Assembly: GCF_002741945.1 (NCBI RefSeq)
Contig: NZ_MDVN01000022.1
Coordinates: 744,001 to 808,000 of the forward strand
Length of the DNA stretch: 64,000 nucleotides
Reading direction: 5' to 3'
Origin: Gaetbulibacter sp. 4G1
Lineage (GTDB): Bacteria > Bacteroidota > Bacteroidia > Flavobacteriales > Flavobacteriaceae
Part shown: positions 26,464 to 36,189 of the stretch, piece after piece
Layout: every line of letters begins with the position of its first letter
Position numbering within the stretch: the stretch's first letter is position 1
Made by a program: the position numbers and the translations under genes
Notes under the pieces: generated by a model
The model's database searches: none
What the model saw: the letters and a program-made list of their open reading frames with translations, nothing else
Told to the model about the DNA's origin: nothing

Positions 26464-27163
26464 TTATCCATTAGTAGATAACGTAGAATGGAAAAGAAAT
26501 TTTGTTGAAGAATGTATAAATAGCGGATATCGTGTAGATATTTATTATGGGAAGAAGGACATAAAATCATTATTTTTCAGCTATTTAAAAAAACGAAAAT
26601 ACTCAAGTAGTGTCACTAAAAAAGTAAAAACCAGTTCTATAAAAAATAAAACCTTTTTTAAGAATAAAAAGATAAATGTTTCATTATATAAAAATTTAAA
26701 CTCTCTATCTGCTATTTCAAAAATTCAAAAGGGTGAATACGACATATTAGTAACAGCTCTAGATCAAATACTATCTAAAAAATTTATAGCAGGAGTAAAT
26801 TCAAAAATTGTTAATGTTCATTACGGGATGTTGCCAGAAATAAAGGGAACAAGTGCTTTAGAGTGGACGTATTTTAAACATAGAAAATGTGAAATTACAT
26901 TGCACTATATCGATTCGGGGATAGATACAGGTTCAATTATATCTAAAAAAGAAATACCAATCCCTAATTCACTATCATTTTCCAAACTTAGAAGCGAAAT
27001 CCAACAGTATATACCAAAAATATTGCATGAATTTTTAAATAAAATTGGAAATAATGAAAGTTTAAATACCTTAGCAAATGGTACAGGAGATTTACATACT
27101 TTTATGCATTTAGATCTTGTGAAAATTTTAGAAAAGAGAAATGAATACATATATAACACTTGA
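26435..27163 (+). CDS. formyltransferase-like protein
   Basis: Shows the Formyl_trans_N fold that uses 10-formyltetrahydrofolate. Of 242 residues, the core lies at about 95-195: VNVHYGMLPEIKGTSALEW supplies the Asn and His, and HYIDSGIDTGSII supplies the Asp of the N-H-D triad, all present. It is shorter than methionyl-tRNA formyltransferase and lacks its C-terminal domain. In this setting a sugar-nucleotide or polymer N-formyltransferase is the likeliest role, as in loci making formylamino sugars. Overlaps of 29 and 23 bases tie it to its neighbours. Confidence 0.8.
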   Translation: MSLKIALLTNYPLVDNVEWKRNFVEECINSGYRVDIYYGKKDIKSLFFSYLKKRKYSSSVTKKVKTSSIKNKTFFKNKKINVSLYKNLNSLSAISKIQKGEYDILVTALDQILSKKFIAGVNSKIVNVHYGMLPEIKGTSALEWTYFKHRKCEITLHYIDSGIDTGSIISKKEIPIPNSLSFSKLRSEIQQYIPKILHEFLNKIGNNESLNTLANGTGDLHTFMHLDLVKILEKRNEYIYNT

Positions 27164-28121
27164 TTATGAATTATTCTTTGGTAAGTCAGGTACAGTAGAT
27201 AAATCTATAATCGAACCCACTCAACAATTAGTAAGAATATTAAACAAGTATAATGCAAAAGCAGTGTTTTTTGTAGACATTGGTTATCTAATAAAGTCTC
27301 AACAATTAGAACACATACATCCAGAATTAAAAATCAGTTCTTCGAAAGTGATTAAACAAATAAAGGATCTGGTTGCTAATGGGCATGATATCCAGTTGCA
27401 CATTCACTCTCACTGGGAAGACGCTAAATATGAAAATGGAGAATGGACTTTTCCAATGAAGCATTACCGATTACATAGCTTTACTGATGAGGAATGCTTG
27501 GAACTAGTTAAAAGATATAAAAGGTATCTCGAAGAAATTTCAGGAGTAGAAGTACAAGGTTTTAGAGCAGGTGGATGGTGTATTCAGCCATTTAATAAAT
27601 TAAAAAAAACTTTCCTTGAAGCAGACATTAAATTTGATAGCACTGTATTTAAAGGAGGTAAAAACATTCATGGAGCTCATTATTATAACTTCAAAAACAT
27701 TCCTAATTTAACCGAATGGAAATTTTTAGATGACCCATGTATTGAGGATAAAGATGGCTTGTTTACTGAAATCCCTATATCTAGTTATAGAGTGTCGCCC
27801 TTTTTCTTTTGGAGGCTTATTTTCTTTAAAAAATTTGGCGGTTTAAAGCACAAACAGATTGGAGATGGTTTTGCTGTAAATAATGGTATTTTACAAAAGC
27901 TTCGATTATTATTTAGTGGTAGCTATACTGTTGTATCAATTGATGGCTATAAAGCAAGCTATTTAAAAAAAGCATTTCTTAAGCATATAAGAAGATATAA
28001 AACAGGAAATTTTGTAGTTATTGGTCACCCAAAAGCTTTTTCAACATATTCATTGTCTAAACTAGATACCTTTTTACATGAACAAGAACAGCAAATTAAA
28101 ATAAAAACGTTTCGCAATTAA
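27141..28121 (+). CDS. polysaccharide deacetylase family protein
   Basis: Carbohydrate esterase 4-like (NodB fold) protein of 326 residues with no signal peptide, so it is probably cytoplasmic. TLDYELFFG (residues 6-14) holds the acidic first motif, LHIHSHWED supplies the metal-binding histidines, and GFRAGGWCIQPF is the third motif. It may de-N-acetylate a sugar that the upstream formyltransferase-like protein then modifies, an order of action I infer from adjacency. It ends in a TAATG one-base overlap with the next gene. Confidence 0.85.
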   Translation: MNTYITLDYELFFGKSGTVDKSIIEPTQQLVRILNKYNAKAVFFVDIGYLIKSQQLEHIHPELKISSSKVIKQIKDLVANGHDIQLHIHSHWEDAKYENGEWTFPMKHYRLHSFTDEECLELVKRYKRYLEEISGVEVQGFRAGGWCIQPFNKLKKTFLEADIKFDSTVFKGGKNIHGAHYYNFKNIPNLTEWKFLDDPCIEDKDGLFTEIPISSYRVSPFFFWRLIFFKKFGGLKHKQIGDGFAVNNGILQKLRLLFSGSYTVVSIDGYKASYLKKAFLKHIRRYKTGNFVVIGHPKAFSTYSLSKLDTFLHEQEQQIKIKTFRN

Positions 28122-28864
28122 TGAATAATCAAATACAAATCCTTAATACTTCTATTAACAATTTAACAATGCAAGAAACCTTACAAAAGGTTGAGGACTC
28201 TATAAGTGAAGGTCGGCAATTACATCATGTTGTTGTAAATGCTGGGAAAATTGTATCCATGCAAAATGATTTACAATTAAGAAAGAGTGTAAATGAGAGC
28301 GATTTGATTAATGCTGATGGTCAAGCTGTTGTATGGGCATCTAAAGTTTTAAAAAAGCCTTTAAAAGAGCGCGTAGCTGGGATAGATTTGATGATTAATT
28401 TAGTTAAGCTAGCATACACAAAAAACTATAAGATCTTCTTTTTAGGAGCAAAAGAGGAAGTTGTGAAGAAGGTTGTGGAAAGTTATAAAAAGCAGTATTC
28501 TTCAGATATTATAGCTGGATATCGCAATGGTTATTTTAAAAAAGAAGAAGAAAAAGCTATCGCAAATCAAATTTCAGAAAGCGGAGCCAATATTCTTTTT
28601 GTAGCCATTAGTTCACCAACAAAAGAAAATTTTTTATATGAAAACAAGAAATCACTTAGCAAAGTTAACTTTGTTATGGGAGTTGGTGGTAGCTTTGATG
28701 TCGTTTCTGGAAAAGTAAAAAGAGCTCCTATTTGGATGCAAAAAAGTGGCTTAGAGTGGTTTTATCGCTTTGTTCAAGAACCACGACGTATGTGGAAGCG
28801 CTATTTCTTTGGAAATATTAAATTCATAGCATTAGTACTTAAAGAAAGATTTAAAAGGAGGTAA
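28121..28864 (+). CDS. WecG/TagA/CpsF family glycosyltransferase
   Basis: GT26 enzyme of 247 residues. Family members transfer ManNAc or ManNAcA to undecaprenyl-PP-GlcNAc. Signatures are NADGQAVVWASK with the catalytic-region Asp near residue 66, RVAGIDLM, FFLGAKEEVV, and the C-terminal GVGGSFDVVSGKVKRAP followed by GLEWFYRFVQEPRR and a basic, amphipathic membrane-binding tail (WKRYFFGNIKFI). The wecB and wecC genes in the same locus make UDP-ManNAcA a plausible donor. Confidence 0.92.
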   Translation: MNNQIQILNTSINNLTMQETLQKVEDSISEGRQLHHVVVNAGKIVSMQNDLQLRKSVNESDLINADGQAVVWASKVLKKPLKERVAGIDLMINLVKLAYTKNYKIFFLGAKEEVVKKVVESYKKQYSSDIIAGYRNGYFKKEEEKAIANQISESGANILFVAISSPTKENFLYENKKSLSKVNFVMGVGGSFDVVSGKVKRAPIWMQKSGLEWFYRFVQEPRRMWKRYFFGNIKFIALVLKERFKRR

Positions 28865-28879
28865 TTAATGTTTGTTTTG

Positions 28880-28887
28880 TAAGTTTG
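28880..28887 (+). promoter_or_regulatory. TAnnTTTG -7 box upstream of ugd
   Basis: TAAGTTTG matches the -7 consensus 18 bases before the ugd ATG. The -33 position does not hold TTTG. It may start a separate transcript for the sugar-nucleotide genes and the initiating transferase. Confidence 0.4.
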
Positions 28888-28905
28888 CAATCTTAGTATT
28901 TACAT

Positions 28906-30306
28906 ATGATTATTAAAAAAATTTGTTGCATAGGTGCAGGTTACGTTGGAGGACCAACCATGGCGGTTATAGCTAAACAATGCCCTAATATAAAAGTTAC
29001 CATTGTAGATATTGACGAATCAAGGATAGCTGCATGGAACTCTGATAACTTTGATGAACTTCCTGTATTCGAACCAGGATTAGCAAACATTGTTAAAGAA
29101 ACTAGAGGTAAAAACCTTTTTTTTTCTACAGATATTGATAAAGCTATAGATGAGGCAGAAATGATTTTTATATCGGTAAACACGCCAACTAAAACTTACG
29201 GAAAAGGAAAAGGAATGGCATCCGATTTAAAATATATCGAATTATGTGCCAGACAAATAGCTAGAGTTGCTAAACAAGATAAAATAGTAGTAGAAAAATC
29301 TACACTTCCAGTAAGAACAGCATCTGCAATAAAGAGTATTTTAGATAATGTTGGTAATGGAGTTCAATTTCAAATTTTATCAAACCCGGAGTTTTTAGCT
29401 GAAGGAACAGCAGTACAAGACTTATTAAATCCAGACCGAGTATTAATTGGTGGTGATACCTCTACCAAAGAAGGTGAAATAGCTGTTAAAACACTAGTAG
29501 ACATTTATGTGAGTTGGGTTCCTAAAGAACAAATCCTAACTACGAATGTTTGGTCTTCAGAACTTTCAAAACTTACTGCTAATGCTTTTTTAGCACAAAG
29601 GGTATCCTCTATAAATGCCATGTCCGAAATATGTGAGAAAACTGGAGCAGATATTACAGAAGTTTCAAAAGCAATAGGAATGGATTCAAGAATAGGTTCT
29701 AAATTCTTAAACGCATCAGTTGGTTTTGGTGGTTCTTGTTTTCAAAAAGACATTTTAAACTTGGTTTATATTGCTAAAAGCTATGGATTAAATAAAGTCG
29801 CAGATTATTGGGAGCAGGTCATTATTATGAATGATCATCAAAAAAATCGCTTTTCAGATAATATTGTAAGTACTTTATACAATACTGTTTCTGGTAAAAA
29901 AATAACTTTTTTAGGCTGGGCGTTTAAAAAAAACACTAATGATACACGTGAGTCTGCTGCCATAAAAGTAGCAGACAACCTTCTAAATGAACAAGCAAAA
30001 ATAGCAGTTTACGACCCTAAGGTTGTAGAAGAAAGAATTTATGCTGATTTAGTATATTTAAATACACGCTCTTTGGAAGAAAACAAAAGCTTACTAACTG
30101 TAAAAACGAATCCGTACGAGGCTTGCGGGGGGTCACATGCAATAGCTATTTTAACGGAATGGGATGAGTTTAAGAGTTATGATTGGAAAAGTATTTATAA
30201 CAATATGCAAAAACCAGCTTTTATATTCGATGGAAGGGGTATTTTAGATGAGGAGTTAGTCAAAAGCATTGGATTTACATATTATAAAATAGGCAGCGGA
30301 AATTAA
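28906..30306 (+). CDS. ugd: UDP-glucose 6-dehydrogenase (long, eukaryote-type)
   Basis: NAD-dependent oxidation of UDP-glucose to UDP-glucuronate. The 466 residues match the longer form related to animal and plant enzymes. Seen are [16 protein letters not shown] at residues 7-22, [16 protein letters not shown], the catalytic Cys in [14 protein letters not shown], and [16 protein letters not shown] in the UDP-binding domain. Its product is the substrate of the decarboxylase encoded 93 bases downstream. Confidence 0.94.
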   Translation: MIIKKICCIGAGYVGGPTMAVIAKQCPNIKVTIVDIDESRIAAWNSDNFDELPVFEPGLANIVKETRGKNLFFSTDIDKAIDEAEMIFISVNTPTKTYGKGKGMASDLKYIELCARQIARVAKQDKIVVEKSTLPVRTASAIKSILDNVGNGVQFQILSNPEFLAEGTAVQDLLNPDRVLIGGDTSTKEGEIAVKTLVDIYVSWVPKEQILTTNVWSSELSKLTANAFLAQRVSSINAMSEICEKTGADITEVSKAIGMDSRIGSKFLNASVGFGGSCFQKDILNLVYIAKSYGLNKVADYWEQVIIMNDHQKNRFSDNIVSTLYNTVSGKKITFLGWAFKKNTNDTRESAAIKVADNLLNEQAKIAVYDPKVVEERIYADLVYLNTRSLEENKSLLTVKTNPYEACGGSHAIAILTEWDEFKSYDWKSIYNNMQKPAFIFDGRGILDEELVKSIGFTYYKIGSGN

Positions 30307-30399
30307 TTTATATGAAATGAGCCATAATAATTTCTAGATACCAACCGAAATGTTTAATGGCAAATTATATCTGACCGTAAAAACAATAAATAACAGTAG

Positions 30400-31386
30400 A
30401 TGAAAAAAGTTTTAATAACAGGAGCAGCAGGGTTTTTGGGCTCTCATTTATGTGACCGTTTTATTAAAGAAGGGCATTTTGTTATAGGGATGGATAATTT
30501 TATTACAGGTGATAAAAAAAATCTACAACATTTAAAATCTAACCCAAATTTTGAATTTATTGAACATGATGTAACTCAGTTTGTTAAAATTGAAGGTGAA
30601 TTAGATTATATTTTGCATTTTGCATCTCCAGCAAGCCCTATTGATTATTTAAAAATTCCGATTCAAACCTTAAAAGTAGGCTCGCTTGGCACACACAATT
30701 TATTAGGGTTAGCTAAAGCTAAAAATGCACGGATACTTATAGCATCAACATCCGAGGTTTATGGAGACCCCTTAGTACATCCCCAAACTGAAGATTATTA
30801 TGGCAATGTAAATACTATTGGCCCTCGAGGGGTTTACGACGAAGCTAAGCGATTTCAAGAATCTATAACCATGGCATATCATCGATTTCATGGATTAGAA
30901 ACACGTATAGTTCGAATATTTAATACTTACGGCCCAAGAATGAGACTTAACGATGGTAGAGTTATTCCTGCATTTATGGGTCAAGCTCTAAGGGGAGAAG
31001 ATTTGACAGTTTTTGGAGATGGATCTCAAACACGATCATTTTGCTACGTGGATGACGAGGTGGAGGGTATTTATAGATTGTTATTAAGTGATTACAATAA
31101 ACCTGTAAACATTGGGAACCCACATGAAATAACAATTAGATATTTTGCCGAAGAAATAATTAAATTAACAGGAACTAAGCAAAAAGTAATCTATAAAAAA
31201 TTACCCATAGATGACCCTATGCAAAGGCAACCAGATATTTCTTTAGCTAAAAAGGTATTAAATTGGGAACCAAAAATTGGTAGAGAAGAAGGTATGAAAA
31301 AAACTTTTGAGTATTTTAAATCCCTATCAAAGAAACAATTATATAAAAGTGAGCATAAAGATTTTTCTAACTATATTAATAAATGA
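30400..31386 (+). CDS. UDP-glucuronate decarboxylase (UDP-xylose synthase)
   Basis: Extended SDR enzyme of 328 residues forming UDP-xylose from UDP-glucuronate. [15 protein letters not shown] (7-21) binds [23 protein letters not shown] and [14 protein letters not shown] hold the Ser/Thr and Tyr-x3-Lys catalytic residues. [17 protein letters not shown] is typical of the UXS group. Placement directly after ugd supports decarboxylase over other SDR epimerases. It is followed by the initiating transferase after eight bases. Confidence 0.92.
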   Translation: MKKVLITGAAGFLGSHLCDRFIKEGHFVIGMDNFITGDKKNLQHLKSNPNFEFIEHDVTQFVKIEGELDYILHFASPASPIDYLKIPIQTLKVGSLGTHNLLGLAKAKNARILIASTSEVYGDPLVHPQTEDYYGNVNTIGPRGVYDEAKRFQESITMAYHRFHGLETRIVRIFNTYGPRMRLNDGRVIPAFMGQALRGEDLTVFGDGSQTRSFCYVDDEVEGIYRLLLSDYNKPVNIGNPHEITIRYFAEEIIKLTGTKQKVIYKKLPIDDPMQRQPDISLAKKVLNWEPKIGREEGMKKTFEYFKSLSKKQLYKSEHKDFSNYINK

Positions 31387-31394
31387 TTTAGTTA

Positions 31395-32747
31395 ATGCAT
31401 TATAAAAAAGGCAGATATTCTAGTTTAATGAAACCATTATTTGGCTTCATAGATTTAAGCATAATAATTGCTGCTGTTTTTCTATTTAAATTAAACATAA
31501 CAAATGTTTATCTTTTTGTTGGTTACTTATCATTACTCTGGATAATCATTTCTTTTAAAAACAAATTTTATGAAGTTCAAAGACACACTAGGATAATTCA
31601 AATCGTACCACTTTTGGCTACGCAGATACTTTTTTTTGCTGTAATTCTATATGCCTATATAGGGGTTTTTAAGCAACCTAATATAAGCAGATTAGGACTG
31701 GCTAATTATTTAGTAACAGTTTTTGTGATAATCTCAGTTGTTAAATTTTTGAATTTTATTTTGCTCAAAAGATATAGGTCAGTTTTAAGAGGGAACACAA
31801 GAAATGTTATTGTTATTGGTGAAAATGAAAAAACAAGACAGTTAATACATACATTTAATAATAGACTTGACTTTGGATACAAATTTATGAAACAATTTAA
31901 TACTAGTAAAGATGATTTTTCTTTACGTAATTGTTTTGATTATATTGTTGACAAAGAGATAGACGAAATATATTTTTCAATTGCCGAGCTTTCAAATCAA
32001 CAAATTAATCAATTAATTGATTTTGCTGATAACAATCTAAGAGAGCTAAAATTTATTCCAGACAATAAAGACATATTTTCTAAAAAACTTAAGTATGAAT
32101 ACTATGATTATATCCCAATCTTATCACTAAGGGAGATACCGCTACAAGAGTCTTTAAATAAATTTTTAAAACGATTATTTGATATCTTGTTTTCTTCTTT
32201 TATTATTGTGTTTATACTATCATGGTTAACACCCGTTTTAGCGATTTTAATAAAGTTAGAATCTAAAGGCCCTGTGTTTTTTAAACAATCACGAAATGGG
32301 TTTAATTATGAAGAATTTGAATGTTATAAATTTAGGTCTATGATGCCTAATAAAGAAGCTCACCTTCATCAAGCAACGAAAGGGGATCAAAGAATAACTA
32401 AAATAGGTAGATTTATTCGCAAAACAAGTATAGATGAGTTACCTCAATTTTTTAATGTTTTGTTTGGTGATATGTCAGTAGTTGGCCCTCGACCACACAT
32501 GGTTAGTCATACTAACATGTTTGCACAAAAAATTGATAAATTCATGGTTCGTCATTTTGTTAAACCAGGAATTACTGGATTAGCTCAAGTAAGTGGTTTT
32601 AGGGGTGAAATAGAAGAAGATAAAGACATTATTAACCGAGTAAAATATGATATTTTTTATATAGAAAACTGGTCTTTATTGTTGGATTTAAAAATTATAA
32701 CTCAAACTTTTTTAAATGCTATTAAAGGCGAGGAAAAAGCATATTAA
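31395..32747 (+). CDS. polyprenyl glycosylphosphotransferase (initiating enzyme, WcaJ-like)
   Basis: Transfers a hexose-1-phosphate to undecaprenyl phosphate to start the repeat unit. Of 450 residues, the N-terminal half has four membrane helices (about 10-125) and a CoA-binding-like cytoplasmic domain (NVIVIGENEKTR). The C-terminal catalytic domain begins at KRLFDILFSSF near 258, continues with SKGPVFFKQSRNG and YKFRSM, and contains the catalytic Asp-Glu pair in TSIDELPQFFNVLFGDMS and PGITGLAQVSGFRG. Intact bacterial-sugar-transferase signatures are present. Confidence 0.94.
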   Translation: MHYKKGRYSSLMKPLFGFIDLSIIIAAVFLFKLNITNVYLFVGYLSLLWIIISFKNKFYEVQRHTRIIQIVPLLATQILFFAVILYAYIGVFKQPNISRLGLANYLVTVFVIISVVKFLNFILLKRYRSVLRGNTRNVIVIGENEKTRQLIHTFNNRLDFGYKFMKQFNTSKDDFSLRNCFDYIVDKEIDEIYFSIAELSNQQINQLIDFADNNLRELKFIPDNKDIFSKKLKYEYYDYIPILSLREIPLQESLNKFLKRLFDILFSSFIIVFILSWLTPVLAILIKLESKGPVFFKQSRNGFNYEEFECYKFRSMMPNKEAHLHQATKGDQRITKIGRFIRKTSIDELPQFFNVLFGDMSVVGPRPHMVSHTNMFAQKIDKFMVRHFVKPGITGLAQVSGFRGEIEEDKDIINRVKYDIFYIENWSLLLDLKIITQTFLNAIKGEEKAY

Positions 32748-33531
32748 AACTATTTTGAAAAGCTTTGTTTCTATAATTACGCCAATGTATAATTCAGAAG
32801 CTTTTGTTTCAGAAGCCATAACTACTGTTTTAAATCAAACTCACAAAAACTGGGAACTTATTTTAATTGATGATTACTCTAATGATAAAACATTAGAAAT
32901 AGCGCAGTCTTTCACAGAAGAAAATTCAAATATTAAGCTTTTAAAAAACAATACAAATTTAGGCGCAGCCATTTCAAGAAACAAAGGCATTGAAGCAGCT
33001 CAGGGTGATTATATAGCATTTCTAGATGCAGATGACTTATGGAAACCTGAGAAATTAGAAAAACAATTAATTTTTATGCAAGCTGAAAACTGCGATATGT
33101 GTTATAGCAGTTACAACCAAATAAATGAAGCGGGAAAACCTTTAAATATTCAGATAGAAGCATTACCTGTTTTGAGTTATAAAAAGTTGCTAAAAAGTAA
33201 TTATATAGGAAATTTAACTGGGATATATAATGCAAAGGTATTAGGTAAAGTTATTTCTCCTAATTTGCGAAAAAGGCAAGATTGGTTGTTATGGTTAGCT
33301 GCAATAAAAAAATCAGGAAAGGAGGCAAAAGGCATTAAAGAATCTTTAGCCTTTTATAGGGTAAGGCAAGATTCTATGTCTTCAAACAAGTTAAATTTAA
33401 TTAAGTACAATTATTGGGTTTATAAAAAAGGGTTAAGCTTTTCTACTGTAAAGGCAGTTTATTACTTAATAATATTCTTAATAGAACATTTCTTTGTAAA
33501 ACCTAAACAAAGTGTTTCTACAAATAACTAA
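32716..33531 (+). CDS. GT2 family glycosyltransferase
   Basis: Inverting GT-A transferase of 271 residues. VSIITPMYNSEAFV, ELILIDDYSNDKT, and the metal-binding LDADDLW define the fold; KRQDWLLWLAAIKK is the usual acceptor-side motif. The ATG at 32716 overlaps the upstream gene by 32 bases. A TTG at 32755 would give MKSFVSIITPMYN, closer to the usual family N-terminus, and is a realistic alternative. It converges with the minus-strand CapK gene, whose 3' end it overlaps by 14 bases. Confidence 0.9.
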   Translation: MLLKARKKHIKTILKSFVSIITPMYNSEAFVSEAITTVLNQTHKNWELILIDDYSNDKTLEIAQSFTEENSNIKLLKNNTNLGAAISRNKGIEAAQGDYIAFLDADDLWKPEKLEKQLIFMQAENCDMCYSSYNQINEAGKPLNIQIEALPVLSYKKLLKSNYIGNLTGIYNAKVLGKVISPNLRKRQDWLLWLAAIKKSGKEAKGIKESLAFYRVRQDSMSSNKLNLIKYNYWVYKKGLSFSTVKAVYYLIIFLIEHFFVKPKQSVSTNN

Positions 33532-34879
33532 TAAACTGTTTAAGTTTCCCTCTATTGGAACGGTCTAAAGACGCTTTCGATTCAAAAATAATAGTTAAAT
33601 CAGGCTCTAAATAACGCTCAATAGTTTTTTCAATAGTTTGTTTTTTAATTTCAGAAAGTGTTTCAGAGCTCACATAGCTTATTTTAAATGTATCAAGTTT
33701 TATCTGCTCAATAATAAACTCTTTTACATTTGCATCATCTTCAATAACCGTTTTGGTAACATAGTAAAAAGTTAAACCAGCAGCTTTTTTACCACTAGGG
33801 AGTTTTATAATATCGTTTGTTCGCCCAACAAGTTTTTCAAGTATAAGCTTTTCAATAGTACTCGACTTTGAAAGCACTCCAATGTCGCCCAAATCATATC
33901 TAATAAAAGGATGCGCCTTGTTGTAAAGCGATGTTATAACTAGCCTCCCTTCTTCTCCATAAGGTAAAGCGGTATTGTTTTCATCAAGAACTTCAATAAA
34001 TAAATCCTCTGTATTAACTAGCCATTCTTTTTGAGTGTTTTCAAAAGCAATTAAACCTAATTCTGCTGCACCATATTCATTAATAACAGGAATACCTAAT
34101 TGTGCTCCTAACAACAATCTATCCTCTTCAAAAAGCATTTCGGAAGTTACAATACAGGCCTTTAGCGAAGGGCAAACCGTATTAAGAATACTGTTTTTAC
34201 GCTTTAAATATTTTGCAAATTGAACGATAGAGCTTGTATAACCATTAAGATAATCGAACGGAGTAGATTTAAATTTTTCTAAATTTTTATTGAATTGGCT
34301 GTCGCTTAAATTAAAAGTTGAAAACCGATAACGTTTACTTAAAACATCTTTAAACCGTTCTTTAAAATAACCTTTTTTATCTAATGGAATTCCGTAAAAA
34401 CGGGCTTGTTCAGAGGTGTTTAGGTTTATATTGTACCAATTATACCTATCAATAAAAACAGCCCAAGTTAGGGCATGGCAAAACTTGTCTTTAGCAAAAA
34501 TAAACGGCGTACCAGAAGACCCTGAAGTTTTGTGTTTGTGTACCTTTTTAATATTAAAACCATTAGAAAGTCTATTAGCAAGAGGCTGTTGCAAATCGTG
34601 TTTTGTCATCACAGGAATACTATTCCAATCTAAAGGACTAGCACTTTTTGCAAAGGCTTTATAAAACGAATTGTGCTTTAAGTGATAAGCAACAATATCT
34701 TGTTTTTTAGTTTCCTGATAAGATTTAAAGTCAGCATCACTTTTGTTTTGAATAAATTTCAAATGAGTTTTAGCTTCTTTTATCGGAAAGCCTTTTAGTT
34801 TTAATGAAAGATCAAATAATTTCAAAAGAAAAGATAATTTTTGTAAAGTAAATAAAAAATATTCGTGTATTCGTAGCAT
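33518..34879 (-). CDS. second CapK/PaaK-like adenylate-forming enzyme
   Basis: The 453-residue protein is a diverged homologue of the CapK-like enzyme at 22826. It shows the ATP loop HKTSGSSGTPFIFAKD near residues 116-131, INEYGAAELGLIAFEN (the YGxxE core motif), and IRYDLGDIGVL, then VGRTNDIIKLPSGKK in the hinge. It probably activates a carboxylic acid with ATP. It closes the polysaccharide locus on the opposite strand, tail-to-tail with the GT2 gene and divergent from purD. Confidence 0.82.
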   Translation of the reverse strand: MLRIHEYFLFTLQKLSFLLKLFDLSLKLKGFPIKEAKTHLKFIQNKSDADFKSYQETKKQDIVAYHLKHNSFYKAFAKSASPLDWNSIPVMTKHDLQQPLANRLSNGFNIKKVHKHKTSGSSGTPFIFAKDKFCHALTWAVFIDRYNWYNINLNTSEQARFYGIPLDKKGYFKERFKDVLSKRYRFSTFNLSDSQFNKNLEKFKSTPFDYLNGYTSSIVQFAKYLKRKNSILNTVCPSLKACIVTSEMLFEEDRLLLGAQLGIPVINEYGAAELGLIAFENTQKEWLVNTEDLFIEVLDENNTALPYGEEGRLVITSLYNKAHPFIRYDLGDIGVLSKSSTIEKLILEKLVGRTNDIIKLPSGKKAAGLTFYYVTKTVIEDDANVKEFIIEQIKLDTFKISYVSSETLSEIKKQTIEKTIERYLEPDLTIIFESKASLDRSNRGKLKQFISYL

Positions 34880-34885
34880 TAGTTT

Positions 34886-34893
34886 TATTTTTG
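34886..34893 (+). promoter_or_regulatory. TAnnTTTG -7 box for purD
   Basis: TATTTTTG is an exact match and overlaps the in-frame TTG at 34891, so the purD start is set at ATG 34918, about 24 bases downstream. It lies in the short divergent region shared with the CapK gene. Confidence 0.5.
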
Positions 34894-34917
34894 CGCATTA
34901 TAAAAAACTACACCACA

Positions 34918-36189
34918 ATGAATATTTTAGTACTTGGTTCTGGCGGAAGAGAACATACTTTTGCATGGAAAATTGCTCAAAGCCCATTATGTAAAAATCT
35001 TTACGTTGCTCCAGGAAACTCTGGAACTGCAGAAATAGCTACTAATATAAATGTTGGAGTAACGGACTTTGAAGCTATTAAAGAACAGGCTTTAGATAAA
35101 AAAATTGATATGGTTGTAGTTGGTCCTGAAGACCCTTTAGTAAAAGGAATTCATGATTACTTTCTAAATGATGACGCCTTAAAACATGTTTCGGTAATAG
35201 GTCCTCAAAAGGAAGCAGCAGTATTAGAAGGGAGTAAAGAATTTGCTAAAGAGTTTTTATATCGCCATAACATACCAACAGCTGCTTACGAGAGTTTTAC
35301 AAAAGAAACGGTAGAAAAAGGCTATACTTTTTTAGAAACTTTAAACCCTCCATATGTTTTAAAAGCCGATGGATTAGCAGCCGGAAAAGGCGTTGTTATT
35401 CTTAATAATTTAGATGAAGCAAAAGCTGAATTAAAAAGTATGTTGATTGATGCCAAATTTGGAGAGGCTAGCACAAAAGTTGTTATTGAAGAGTTTTTAG
35501 ACGGTATTGAATTAAGTTGTTTTGTACTTACAGATGGAAAAAACTATAAAATTTTACCAACGGCTAAAGACTATAAACGTATAGGTGAAGGTGATATAGG
35601 ATTAAACACAGGAGGTATGGGAGCTGTTTCTCCAGTTCCTTTTGCTACTGAAGAGTTTCTTAATAAAATTGAAGAGCGCATTGTTAAACCAACCATTGCC
35701 GGTTTTGAGAAAGATAATTTACCGTATGTAGGCTTTGTTTTTATTGGACTTATTAAAGTTGGTGACGATCCTAAAGTGATAGAGTATAATGTAAGGATGG
35801 GCGACCCTGAAACCGAAGTGGTTTTACCGCGTTTAAAGAATGATTTTGTTGAAATATTACGGGCCATGTCTAACCAAACATTAGATACTGTTAATATTGA
35901 AATAGACGACCGTGCAGCGACAACTATTATGTTGGTAAGTGGTGGTTATCCTGAAGCTTACGACAAAGGAAAGGAAATTACAGGAACTAATACTATTAAA
36001 GATTCTATCCCATTTCATGCAGGAGCACAAATAAAAGACGGTAAAATAATCACTTCTGGTGGACGTGTTATGGCAATTACATCTTACGGAGATACTTATC
36101 AAGAAGCCATAAAAAAATCTTATCAAAATATAGAAAAACTACACTTTGATAAGATGTATTATCGTAAAGATATTGGTTTCGACTTATAA
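34918..36189 (+). CDS. purD: phosphoribosylamine-glycine ligase (GARS)
   Basis: Second step of de novo purine synthesis: ATP-dependent ligation of glycine to phosphoribosylamine. The 423-residue product has the usual length. NILVLGSGGREHTFAWK opens the protein; the ATP-grasp domain shows VLKADGLAAGKGVVI, AKDYKRIGEGDIGLNTGGMG and EYNVRMGDPETEVV. ATG 34918 is chosen over TTG 34891 because the latter lies in a promoter box. It overlaps the convergent small membrane protein gene by six bases. Confidence 0.97.
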   Translation: MNILVLGSGGREHTFAWKIAQSPLCKNLYVAPGNSGTAEIATNINVGVTDFEAIKEQALDKKIDMVVVGPEDPLVKGIHDYFLNDDALKHVSVIGPQKEAAVLEGSKEFAKEFLYRHNIPTAAYESFTKETVEKGYTFLETLNPPYVLKADGLAAGKGVVILNNLDEAKAELKSMLIDAKFGEASTKVVIEEFLDGIELSCFVLTDGKNYKILPTAKDYKRIGEGDIGLNTGGMGAVSPVPFATEEFLNKIEERIVKPTIAGFEKDNLPYVGFVFIGLIKVGDDPKVIEYNVRMGDPETEVVLPRLKNDFVEILRAMSNQTLDTVNIEIDDRAATTIMLVSGGYPEAYDKGKEITGTNTIKDSIPFHAGAQIKDGKIITSGGRVMAITSYGDTYQEAIKKSYQNIEKLHFDKMYYRKDIGFDL

